Shown: positions 1 through 6,440 of the stretch, piece by piece
Layout: each line of letters begins with the position of its first letter
Position numbering within the stretch: the first letter of the stretch is position 1
Source: Clostridiales bacterium
Lineage (GTDB): Bacteria > Bacillota > Clostridia > Lachnospirales > JAITVM01
Direction of reading: 5' to 3'
Assembly (NCBI GenBank): GCA_031285815.1
Contig: JAITVM010000183.1
Span: 1 to 12,767, forward strand
Length of the DNA: 12,767 bases
Program-made: the position numbers and the translations under genes
The notes under the pieces: generated by a model
What the model was told of the DNA's origin: nothing
Database searches by the model: none
What the model saw: the letters and a program-made list of their open reading frames with translations, nothing else

Positions 1-832
1 GCAGTATCATTTGTTCGGATAGTTTATACTCATTTAGCCAGGAGTTTATGTATTTAATCTCGCCGTCATTGGCAAAGCGCCCGTAGACCCCAAATGTATT
101 TAATACCTTTGTATAAAACGAGGAGGATTCGGTAAGGGTCTCAGCCTCTTCAACGGTTTTTATTTTATTGTCAGCCCAAGATATAGCTACTGCCTCCATA
201 TATTGCACACTCATTTTTTTTCTGTCGACTACACAATATTCAATAAGCTTCTCAACTAATGGCACAGGCATCCTAAGCCAATCTACAAAACTATAGATTG
301 CATGGACCTCTTGCGGTTTTAAAGGCCGGCAAATTTTATTCTGGGCAAAGTTTAGCAATGAACGTAGTTCTTTTGATTTTTCGGTACTAAATTTAATTTC
401 TTCATTTGAATAATTTGGTTTGCTGCTTATTGCAGCGATAGCACTAGGCGCTTCTAAAACCTTCAGGCTAACTGGCGCTGTTACTTCTTGGCTACCCTCG
501 TCACGTTTATCTTCGGCAGCTAGCCCAATAGGCTTAAATGGTTTTAAGTCTAAAAATTTAATATCAATATGCCCGTCCTTGTTTGAATAATTAATAACTT
601 GTTTTTGGTGCCAGAATAAAAATGCATTTATAATATCTGATTCGAGAAGGTTAAAATTCTCGCCCATTTTTTTCGTATCTAATTTAAAATACTCGTTTGA
701 GCCATTCCTTAGCAAATAAAGATAAATAAGCGAATAGGCATGAGGTGCATTAGGCATATATTGGTCTATAAATATATTTGGCACAGAAGTGCACTTAATG
801 ACCGGACCGAGCTCTAAATTGATTGAACTCAT
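1..832 (-). CDS. DnaD-domain replication initiation protein, 3' end missing
   Basis: The reading frame is open from an ATG at 832 to the left edge (277 codons), so the C-terminus is outside the window. An AT-G-rich leader with GGGGGTAG ends just before the ATG, a good ribosome binding site. Residues about 1-110 resemble the winged-helix N-terminal part of DnaD/DnaB-type primosome proteins (hydrophobic and aromatic pattern, including AFLFWHQK). A low-complexity linker follows at about 110-150. Two DnaD-type (DnaB_2) helical modules come next: one near residues 165-235, the other beginning FYTKVLNTFGVYGR near 241 and still running at the edge. In Firmicutes such proteins help load the replicative helicase together with DnaC/DnaI-type ATPases and DnaA. 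The gene is downstream of murC on the same strand but separated from it by a terminator and has its own promoter, so it probably starts a new unit that continues leftward, perhaps with a helicase loader. The family is fairly sure; the exact orthologue is not. Confidence 0.8.
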   Translation of the reverse strand, partial: MSSINLELGPVIKCTSVPNIFIDQYMPNAPHAYSLIYLYLLRNGSNEYFKLDTKKMGENFNLLESDIINAFLFWHQKQVINYSNKDGHIDIKFLDLKPFKPIGLAAEDKRDEGSQEVTAPVSLKVLEAPSAIAAISSKPNYSNEEIKFSTEKSKELRSLLNFAQNKICRPLKPQEVHAIYSFVDWLRMPVPLVEKLIEYCVVDRKKMSVQYMEAVAISWADNKIKTVEEAETLTESSSFYTKVLNTFGVYGRFANDGEIKYINSWLNEYKLSEQMIL

Positions 833-865
833 AAAACTACCCCCAAAGTGATCGATATATTTAAT

Positions 866-874
866 AGTATAACA
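866..874 (-). promoter_or_regulatory. Extended -10 promoter for the DnaD-family gene
   Basis: Read on the minus strand this is TGTTATACT, a TGn extended -10 with hexamer TATACT. No good -35 stands 17 bases upstream, which is common for extended -10 promoters. Transcription would begin near 859, giving a leader of about 27 bases that contains the ribosome binding site. This is inferred from sequence only. Confidence 0.45.
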
Positions 875-945
875 AAAGAAATAATAAAATTACACCCAAA
901 AAATTTTCAAAGTTATCCCCAATCTGTTGATAACCCTGTTGATAA

Positions 946-1050
946 GTTTAAAATTACGTTTTTGTTAACTATATATAAAATATCGGAAAATAAATAAATA
1001 TCAATATAATAAAATTGATAAATATAAAAAAATTCGACAACATTGAAAAT
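946..1050. other. Extremely AT-rich intergenic stretch
   Basis: By hand count about 15 of 105 bases are G or C. It contains no reading frame. It lies between the two groups of DnaA-box-like sites, an arrangement like the unwinding element of a replication origin, although an AT-rich promoter region would look similar. Nothing else is recognisable here. Confidence 0.5.
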
Positions 1051-1093
1051 AAAAAAAGCCCATAAATCTATTATAGAGTGGGCTTGGTTTTTT
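1051..1093. terminator. Bidirectional rho-independent terminator behind murC
   Basis: AAGCCCA (1057-1063) pairs with TGGGCTT (1079-1085), with an inner TCTA/TAGA stem between them. The hairpin is flanked by A7 on the left and a T-rich tract on the right (1088-1093). On the minus strand it ends murC transcription 48 bases past the stop codon. It could also stop plus-strand transcription. Confidence 0.8.
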
Positions 1094-1140
1094 CATAAAA
1101 ATTAAACATTGCCCTGTGCATAAATAGTTTTAGGGCTAAT

Positions 1141-2544
1141 TTAAAAACCTGTTGATAATGTTGATAAGTCTTCTAACAATAATTTATCCCCTACTTTATA
1201 GACATCCCCGGCCCCCATAGTTATCAACAGGTCATTAGGGGAACAAATATTACACAAAAATTTGGCGCAGGAATCAAAATTATCTATATAAATTGCATGA
1301 AGGCCCCTGTTTTCTAAGGCTTTCACGAGGTCCTTTGAATGGATTTCTTTTGAGTCAACTTCCCGGGCTGCATATATGTCTGTTACGATAATTGTGTCTA
1401 CGCCATCAAATGCAGTTACGAAATCATCGAACAATAATTTTGTCCTCGTATAAGTATGTGGTTGAAAAACGACAAATAGTTTATTATATTTAATATTTTT
1501 AATGCCATTTATTGTGGATTTAATTTCAGTTGGGTGGTGCGCATAATCATCAATAATAGCCGCCCCATTAAAATGGCCTTTTAGTTGGAAGCGCCTGTTT
1601 GTGCCGGCAAAGTTTTTAATACCAATTAAAGCTGTGGCTGTAGGTACCCCCAAATATTCTGAAGAAGCAAAAACTGCCAAAGCGTTTAACACATTATGAA
1701 AACCTGGGACAGATAATTCTACATGGCACAAGTAACGGCCATTATTTAAAATATCAAAGGAGCTGTAGCCAAAATCGTTATACTCAAGGTTATCATAAGA
1801 ATAGTCCGCCCCTTCATTTCCAAACGTAATTATTTTAGCGGTGGCACCTTGTAATATTTTATTTAAATTCTTTATATTATTACTTATTACGATAGCACCA
1901 TTTTTATTCACAAGTTTAACAAATTTATTAAAAGAATCTTCTATTTGGTTCAAATCTTTAAAATAATCTAAATGGTCTTCTTCTATATTAAGTATAATGC
2001 CAATATACGGATAAAATTTCAGGAAGCTATCAAAATATTCACAAGACTCGTTAACAAAAAAATCGTTTGACCCTACGCGGAAATTACCGTTAATCGATTT
2101 AAAAAAACCGCCAACTGAAATAGTTGGGTCATAACCGCCGTCCAATAAGACTTGGGACATCATTGAAGTAGTTGTAGTTTTGCCGTGTATGCCTGAAACA
2201 CAAATAGGGTAACGGTAGCCCTTCATTATTTCGCCTAAAATAAAAGCCCTGTCAACAATCTGTATATTTTTTGACCGGCCGGCAGCTAACTCCGGATTAT
2301 CATTTTTTACTGCCACTGTATAAACAATTAAATCAATACTGTTAGTTATATTATTTTCATTGTGGCCTTCAAAAACAGTTACCCCAATAGATTTTAAATG
2401 TTCAGTTATACTTCCGGGCGAACGGTCTGACCCTTGGATTATAAAGCCCCTGGTATGTAAAATTTCTGCTATGCCGCTCATACTGACTCCGCCTATGCCA
2501 ACAAAATGGATCCTTTTAATATTTTCAAAAAAGTCTGTGCCCAA
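1141..2544 (-). CDS. murC: UDP-N-acetylmuramate--L-alanine ligase (MurC)
   Basis: MurC adds L-alanine to UDP-MurNAc using ATP, the first step of building the peptidoglycan stem peptide in the cytoplasm. The 467-residue length fits the family. The N-terminal UDP-binding Rossmann motif HFVGIGGVSMSG spans residues 13-24. The ATP P-loop GIHGKTTTT is at 118-126 (most homologues have GTHGKTTT). NESCEYFDSFL near 165 and NIEEDHLDYF near 186 form the central domain, and DDYAHHPTEI followed by FQPHTYTRT marks the ligase C-terminal domain. The start is TTG at 2544, preceded by GAGG with 8 bases of spacing; no ATG lies near the N-terminus, and the Rossmann motif starts only 12 residues in, so the TTG is well supported. 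The gene stands alone, not in a division/cell-wall cluster. Its promoter is at 2591-2619 and its terminator at 1051-1093. The last codons contain two of the DnaA-box-like sites. Confidence 0.96.
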   Translation of the reverse strand: MGTDFFENIKRIHFVGIGGVSMSGIAEILHTRGFIIQGSDRSPGSITEHLKSIGVTVFEGHNENNITNSIDLIVYTVAVKNDNPELAAGRSKNIQIVDRAFILGEIMKGYRYPICVSGIHGKTTTTSMMSQVLLDGGYDPTISVGGFFKSINGNFRVGSNDFFVNESCEYFDSFLKFYPYIGIILNIEEDHLDYFKDLNQIEDSFNKFVKLVNKNGAIVISNNIKNLNKILQGATAKIITFGNEGADYSYDNLEYNDFGYSSFDILNNGRYLCHVELSVPGFHNVLNALAVFASSEYLGVPTATALIGIKNFAGTNRRFQLKGHFNGAAIIDDYAHHPTEIKSTINGIKNIKYNKLFVVFQPHTYTRTKLLFDDFVTAFDGVDTIIVTDIYAAREVDSKEIHSKDLVKALENRGLHAIYIDNFDSCAKFLCNICSPNDLLITMGAGDVYKVGDKLLLEDLSTLSTGF

Positions 2545-2590
2545 GCTAAAAACCTCGATTCTAAATATGATAAAAAATCTGCATTCCTTT

Positions 2591-2619
2591 ATTATATACC
2601 ATTGTTGTGGTTTTAACCA
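2591..2619 (-). promoter_or_regulatory. murC promoter with overlapping inverted repeat
   Basis: On the minus strand a perfect TATAAT -10 lies at 2596-2591. A weak -35 (TGGTTA, 2619-2614) stands 17 bases upstream. The -35 overlaps the inverted repeat TGGTT-N2-AACCA (2608-2619), which could be an operator. Transcription would begin near 2584, about 40 bases before the TTG start. Confidence 0.5.
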
Positions 2620-2694
2620 GTTATATATATTCGAAATTATGATAAAGTGATATTGTATTAGTAAAATATAAATGATATTATTAGATCATAACTT

Positions 2695-2723
2695 TTGACA
2701 TAGTATGGATAAGTGCATATTGT
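2695..2723 (+). promoter_or_regulatory. Sigma-A-type promoter facing glgC
   Basis: TTGACA at 2695-2700 is a perfect -35. A 17-base spacer separates it from TATTGT at 2718-2723, a 4-of-6 match to the -10. It diverges from the murC promoter. If it drives glgC, the leader RNA would be about 690 bases long. Confidence 0.45.
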
Positions 2724-3190
2724 ATTTTTATGTTAGGCTTATTTATTGGGGAGGTGGCTATTTCCCCTATAAAGCCTTAGGGGCTAGTAAAATTATGTAC
2801 AACATGTTTTTTGCCATATGCTAAATAAAATATATTAACAAAACAGTATCATATTGTTAATAGTATATACATATCCATGTGGCGGCCTGCATAAGGCCCT
2901 GTGGAATATTTAATCAAGTGCGCCTTTCAGAAATATAATTCATTAAAAACCATCCACATGAAACTAACAGAAGCAAAGAAAAATTTATTAAAGGTGGTTG
3001 TATTAGCATGGCCCATGTATAAAGCGTAGGTTTGCCTTTAGAATTTTATGCCTATCATGGCCGGGGTTTAAAGTATAACTACTTTCTATATATTCAAATT
3101 AATAGGTTTGTGTGTCTGTTGGCATGAAAACCAAAATTTTTGATTAGTAAGGCAAGTATATTTTTTGAGTTATATTGCTTACTAAGTCAA
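2724..3190 (+). other. Gene-free, hairpin-rich region upstream of glgC (possible leader RNA)
   Basis: No convincing protein gene was found. Two tiny frames (ATG at 2731, 16 codons; ATG at 2958, 23 codons) lack ribosome binding sites. Visible structures are CCCCTA/TAGGGG around 2764-2783; CATGTGG (2876-2882) pairing with CCACATG (2953-2959) around an inner GGCCT/AGGCC hairpin; AAAGTA-TAAC-TACTTT (3070-3085); and an imperfect hairpin with arms near 3144-3157 and 3171-3185 (TTAGTAA / TTACTAA) just before the tandem repeats. I recognise no named riboswitch. It could be a regulatory leader or non-functional spacer. Confidence 0.4.
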
Positions 3191-3385
3191 TTATGGCAAT
3201 TTAAAAAAAGTACTGGAAATACCTGGTGTATTTTTTAAATTGCTTATGTAAAGCACTTATGGCAATTTAAAAAAAGTACTGGAAATGCCAGATGTATTTT
3301 TTAAATTGCTTATGTAAAGCACTTATGGCAATTTAAAAAAGTACTGGAAATGCCTGATGTATTTTTTAAATTGCTTATGTAAAGC
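3191..3385. repeat. Three tandem 66-bp units, each an inverted repeat
   Basis: The units are 3191-3256, 3257-3322 and 3323-3385; the last lacks one A and its final two bases. They differ at only a few positions. Each contains GCAATTTAAAAAA and, about 22 bases on, its complement TTTTTTAAATTGC, a 13-bp-arm hairpin around a variable centre containing AGTACTGGAAAT. Each then ends in TTATGTAAAGC. The array stops 16 bases before the glgC ribosome binding site. No spacers of independent sequence are present, so it is not a CRISPR. The function is unknown; plausible roles are protein-binding sites or an RNA control element of glgC. Confidence 0.9.
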
Positions 3386-3417
3386 CAAATAATTAAATTA
3401 CAGGAGGTTTTAATAAT

Positions 3418-4695
3418 ATGCAGAAAAAAATCCTTGCAATGCTCCTGGCCGGTGGGCAGGGTTCTAGGCTTGGGATATTAACAAGCAACATTGCCAAGCC
3501 GGCTGTCGCTTTTGGGGGAAAATATAAAATCATTGATTTTGCAATGAGTAACTGTATTAATTCGGGAATAGATACAGTTGGCGTATTGACCCAATATCAG
3601 CCTCTTTCTTTAAATAGGCATATCGGTATAGGCATACCTTGGGACCTTGACAAAAAAAATGGCGGCGTTACGGTTTTGGCACCGCATGTCAAGGGCGGCG
3701 AATCAGGTGAATGGTATTCGGGGACTGCGAACGCTATTTACCAAAACATAGACTATATAAATTCATATAACCCTGAATATGTCCTTATATTATCTGGTGA
3801 CCATATTTATAAAATGGATTATTCTATAATGCTTGACGACCACATAAAAAAAGGCAGCCACGCAACAATAGCCGTTTTAGAAGTGACTATTGAAGAAGCT
3901 TCCCGGTTTGGTATTATGAACACGAACCCTGACGGGTCAATATATGAGTTTGAAGAAAAACCAAAAGAGCCGAAATCTAATTTGGCATCAATGGGCATCT
4001 ATATTTTTAATTGGAGTAATTTAAAAGAGGCACTTATTAGGGATAGCAAAATACATTTAGATTCTGATTTTGGGAAACATATTATTCCTGCAATGCTTGA
4101 AGAAGGCCTTAAATTAAATGCATTTAAATTTGATAGCTATTGGAAAGATGTTGGGACTATTGAGTCATATTGGGCTGCCAATATGGAATTGATTAAGACA
4201 TTGCCCGATTTTAATTTATATGAAGATTTTTGGCAAATATATACTAACTCGGAGCACCAGCCACCAGTGTATACCTCCCACACTTCAGACATTAAGACAA
4301 GCCTTTTGTCGGAAGGCTGCGAAGTGTACGGAAAGGTTTATAATTCTGTTTTAGGGCCCGATGTTTTTGTTGACGAAGGCGCTTTTGTTAAGGATTCTAT
4401 TATTATGCAAGGGTGTGTTATAGGCAAAGGGACACATATTAACCGTGCCATTGTTGATGAGTATGCTAAAATTGGTGGGAATACTGTTATTGGGCAAGGC
4501 GAAAACCTTCCAAATGAAGATTACCCAAGCTATTATGATACAGGTATAACAGTAATTGGCGCAATCAGTGTTGTGCCGGATGATGTTGTTATTGGTAAGA
4601 ACTGTGTTATCCTTGGCACAACAAGCATAGGAAATTACCCTAATGGTATTTTACAAAGCGGAAAGTCTATAATGATTCAGGAGGCGGTTTTATGA
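3418..4695 (+). CDS. glgC: Glucose-1-phosphate adenylyltransferase, catalytic subunit (GlgC)
   Basis: GlgC makes ADP-glucose and pyrophosphate from ATP and glucose-1-phosphate, the committed step of bacterial glycogen synthesis in the cytoplasm. The protein has 425 residues. The N-terminal nucleotidyltransferase domain shows GGQGSRL at 12-18, AKPAV at 26-30, GTANAIYQN at 102-110, SGDHIYKMDY at 126-135 (D128 is the expected catalytic aspartate) and FEEKP at 178-182 (K181 matches the known glucose-1-phosphate-binding lysine). From about residue 290 the isoleucine- and valine-rich hexapeptide pattern of a left-handed beta-helix follows, typical of the allosteric C-terminal domain. An AGGAGG ribosome binding site lies 10 bases before the ATG. 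The stop overlaps the start of glgD, so the two are co-transcribed and probably translationally coupled. Unusual hairpin repeats lie directly upstream. Confidence 0.97.
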   Translation: MQKKILAMLLAGGQGSRLGILTSNIAKPAVAFGGKYKIIDFAMSNCINSGIDTVGVLTQYQPLSLNRHIGIGIPWDLDKKNGGVTVLAPHVKGGESGEWYSGTANAIYQNIDYINSYNPEYVLILSGDHIYKMDYSIMLDDHIKKGSHATIAVLEVTIEEASRFGIMNTNPDGSIYEFEEKPKEPKSNLASMGIYIFNWSNLKEALIRDSKIHLDSDFGKHIIPAMLEEGLKLNAFKFDSYWKDVGTIESYWAANMELIKTLPDFNLYEDFWQIYTNSEHQPPVYTSHTSDIKTSLLSEGCEVYGKVYNSVLGPDVFVDEGAFVKDSIIMQGCVIGKGTHINRAIVDEYAKIGGNTVIGQGENLPNEDYPSYYDTGITVIGAISVVPDDVVIGKNCVILGTTSIGNYPNGILQSGKSIMIQEAVL

Positions 4696-5801
4696 GGGCT
4701 ATAGGTATTATTCTAGCCGGCGGCAATAATGATAGGTTGGGCCAGCTTACATCATCGCGGGCGACTTCTGCGATGCCAATTGCAAGCTGTTACAGGACAA
4801 TTGATTTCCCCCTTAGTAATATGACAAATTCAGGGGTTACTAAAGTTGCTGTTATTACCCAGTTTAATTCGCGGTCCCTCCATGACCATTTGACTTCTTC
4901 GAAATGGTGGGATTTTGGCAGGAAACAAGGCGGACTTTTCGTTTTCACCCCATTTTTAAGTAATGACAACAGCTTTTGGTTCAGGGGCACAGCCGATTCA
5001 ATTTATCAAAATATTTCATTCTTAAAACGCTCTAAGGAACCCTACGTTATAATCGCATCTGGTGATTGTGTTTATAAGATGGATTATAATAAATTGCTTG
5101 ACCACCATATAGCAAAAGAAGCAGATATTACGATTGCATGTAAAACCTTGACTGGCGAAGATGTCCGGCAGTACGGCGTAATGGACTTAAACTCTGAAGG
5201 CCGCGTTATCGACTTTGAGGAAAAACCAGTGGAGCCAACATCTTCAACAATAAGCCTTGGCATATATGTTATAAGCCGGACATTGTTAATAAAAATGTTA
5301 GAAGCGATTTCCGCAGAAGGCCGTTATGACTTTGTTAAGGATATTATAATTAGGTACCGAAAGAAAATAAAAATTCATGCATGGGAGTACAATGGCTATT
5401 GGAAAAGCATAAATAGTACAAAATCTTATTTTGATACGAATATGGATTTCCTTAAAGCTGATGTGCGGTACAAATTCATCAAAGAGTATCCATATATTGC
5501 TACAAAACCAAAAGACCAATCGCCTGTAAAATATAATCATACAGCCGTAACGGTGGACTCCTTGGTTGGGTCAGGCAGTATTCTAAATGGCTACGTAGAA
5601 CATTCTGTTTTATTTCGCCGTGTAGTAACAGGCGAGAATTCCCGGATAACGAATTGTATACTATTAGAGGGTGTTTTTATCGGAAAAAATTGTGTCATAG
5701 AAAACGCAATTTTTGATAAAGAGGTTATACTTCCGGACAATAAGACTATTATAGGCGAACCTGGTAAGCCCATAATGATTACCAAAAATGATGCACTATA
5801 A
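4692..5801 (+). CDS. glgD: Glucose-1-phosphate adenylyltransferase regulatory subunit (GlgD)
   Basis: This is a paralogue of the gene before it, overlapping it as ATGA; the ribosome binding site (GGAGGCGG) lies inside the glgC coding end. It has 369 residues, shorter than GlgC. The nucleotidyltransferase fold is kept (LAGGNNDRLGQLTSSRA at the N-terminus, FRGTADSIYQN, SGDCVYKMDY, FEEKPVEP). However, the G-rich loop reads GGNNDRL instead of GGQGSRL, and the lysine of AKPAV is absent (ATSAMPIA near residues 24-31). Loss of these substrate-contact residues agrees with what is known of Bacillus-type GlgD, which has little activity alone but raises GlgC activity in a mixed tetramer. A shorter beta-helix domain occupies about residues 270-360. 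No clear terminator follows before the spoVG promoter. Confidence 0.94.
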   Translation: MRAIGIILAGGNNDRLGQLTSSRATSAMPIASCYRTIDFPLSNMTNSGVTKVAVITQFNSRSLHDHLTSSKWWDFGRKQGGLFVFTPFLSNDNSFWFRGTADSIYQNISFLKRSKEPYVIIASGDCVYKMDYNKLLDHHIAKEADITIACKTLTGEDVRQYGVMDLNSEGRVIDFEEKPVEPTSSTISLGIYVISRTLLIKMLEAISAEGRYDFVKDIIIRYRKKIKIHAWEYNGYWKSINSTKSYFDTNMDFLKADVRYKFIKEYPYIATKPKDQSPVKYNHTAVTVDSLVGSGSILNGYVEHSVLFRRVVTGENSRITNCILLEGVFIGKNCVIENAIFDKEVILPDNKTIIGEPGKPIMITKNDAL

Positions 5802-5828
5802 ATATATTGTCGGGATTTAACGCTTATG

Positions 5829-5857
5829 TTGAAATTTTATTAACTCTTTAGTATAAT
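5829..5857 (+). promoter_or_regulatory. Strong sigma-A promoter of spoVG
   Basis: TTGAAA at 5829-5834, a 17-base spacer and a perfect TATAAT at 5852-5857. Transcription would begin near 5864, leaving about 75 bases of leader. B. subtilis spoVG is known for sigma-H control, but no convincing sigma-H pair was found here. Confidence 0.8.
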
Positions 5858-5864
5858 GTAAATA

Positions 5865-5893
5865 ATTCCGTTTCTTTTTTTAAGCATCGGAAT
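5865..5893 (+). other. Hairpin at the 5' end of the spoVG leader
   Basis: ATTCCG (5865-5870) pairs with CGGAAT (5888-5893) around a T-rich loop. It would form right at the 5' end of the mRNA and could protect it from decay. The structure is seen; the role is inferred. Confidence 0.4.
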
Positions 5894-5938
5894 GTCTGTA
5901 TTTTGTACTTCATGATACATTCAGAGAGGGGAATTCGA

Positions 5939-6244
5939 ATGGAGATCACTGACGTTCGCGTTAGGAAAGTGAACAAGGATGGGAAAATGAAAGCGGTTGT
6001 TTCGGTTACTTTTGACAACGAGTTTGTAATTCATGATATTAAAGTAATTGAGGGGGATTCTGGGCTTTTTATAGCAATGCCAAGCCGCAAAACCTTAGAC
6101 GGTGAGTTTAGGGACATCGCACATCCAATTAATTCTGAAACACGGGAGAAAATCCAAACCGCTGTTTTAGAGAAATACCAGTCAGCTTTAGTGTCCGATG
6201 ACGGGGAGGTTGTCCAGAGCTTTGATATGGTGGTAGAATCTTAA
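5939..6244 (+). CDS. spoVG: SpoVG family nucleic-acid-binding regulator
   Basis: The protein of 101 residues starts MEITDVRVRKVN and contains VSVTFDNEFVIHDIKVIEG and FIAMPSRKTLDGEFRDIAHPI, the hallmark SpoVG sequences. SpoVG proteins are small DNA/RNA-binding regulators; in B. subtilis they affect septum formation during sporulation, in Staphylococcus and Listeria virulence and cell-wall genes. The frame also opens earlier at a TTG (5903), but the ATG at 5939 has a clear GAGGGG ribosome binding site 8 bases upstream and gives the usual N-terminus, so it is chosen. The C-terminus (after about residue 85) is acidic and slightly longer than in the shortest homologues. The gene is a single-gene unit between its own promoter (5829-5857) and a strong terminator (6267-6291). 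Confidence 0.96.
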   Translation: MEITDVRVRKVNKDGKMKAVVSVTFDNEFVIHDIKVIEGDSGLFIAMPSRKTLDGEFRDIAHPINSETREKIQTAVLEKYQSALVSDDGEVVQSFDMVVES

Positions 6245-6266
6245 TATTGTTCACTAGTTTTGGAAA

Positions 6267-6291
6267 GGCCCACATTTTGTGGGCTTTTTTT
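6267..6291 (+). terminator. Rho-independent terminator of spoVG
   Basis: GCCCACA (6269-6275) pairs with TGTGGGC (6279-6284 and adjoining bases) around a short T-rich loop and is followed by seven T. It lies 22 bases after the stop codon. Confidence 0.9.
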
Positions 6292-6305
6292 ACCCTTGAA
6301 CATTA

Positions 6306-6336
6306 AAAAAAAGCCCAAGGCAAAACCAAAGGCTAG
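6306..6336 (-). terminator. Possible terminator of the 9732-6429 operon
   Basis: Read on the minus strand, GCCC (about 6339-6336) and GGGC (6316-6313) flank a loop and are followed by eight T (6312-6305). The stem is short and imperfect, so this is less certain than the terminator facing it from spoVG. Confidence 0.4.
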
Positions 6337-6342
6337 GGCAAA

Positions 6343-6440
6343 CCTAGGCGTTTTGGCTATGCCGGAAATGCGTTTAAGCATCCGTATTTCCGGGCTTGCA
6401 AAGCGCCAAGCTTGCTATAATAGCAATCCTATACTATAGG
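6343..6440 (-). repeat. Palindromic repeat element, copy 1
   Basis: This is a nest of inverted repeats: GCCGGAAAT (6361-6369) with ATTTCCGGGC (6386-6395); the palindromes TTGCTATAATAGCAA (6412-6426) and CCTATACTATAGG (6428-6440). Read on the minus strand it shares several blocks in order with 11486-11594, including TATAGCAAGC and a TTGG(C/T)G(C/T)TTTGCAAGC block. The element covers the last four codons of the flavodoxin/SCP2 gene. It may be a small palindromic or miniature mobile repeat of this genome. Confidence 0.5.

Larger units (their letters stand above)
913..1230. promoter_or_regulatory. Cluster of DnaA-box-like 9-mers
   Basis: TTATCAACA, one base from the DnaA-box consensus TTATCCACA, occurs on the minus strand at 925-933, 937-945, 1150-1158 and 1159-1167, and on the plus strand at 1221-1229. 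TTATCCCCA, also one base away, lies at 913-921. Four of these share the longer 10-mer CTGTTGATAA or its complement. The first three sit just upstream of the DnaD-gene promoter; the others lie inside the 3' end of murC. The 9-mer occurs only about twice more in the rest of the window (6749-6757 and 11004-11012), so the clustering looks real. Binding by DnaA is inference. Confidence 0.4.

Noticed and set aside
2360..2650. 96-codon frame on the plus strand
   Set aside because: It is antisense to the start of murC and its promoter, without a ribosome binding site or family features.
2731..3027. Two tiny frames (16 and 23 codons) in the glgC upstream region as possible leader peptides
   Set aside because: Neither has a ribosome binding site or a codon run that would suggest attenuation control.
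2724..3190. Known riboswitch ahead of glgC
   Set aside because: The hairpins did not match the conserved cores I know, such as those of cyclic-di-GMP, glycine, SAM or glmS RNAs.
3191..3385. Possible CRISPR array
   Set aside because: The 66-bp units are directly adjacent, nearly identical throughout and have no variable spacers; no cas genes are nearby.
5888..5900. Sigma-H promoter for spoVG, as in B. subtilis
   Set aside because: A GGAAT-like -10 is present but no matching -35 stands at proper distance; the sigma-A promoter at 5829-5857 is far better.
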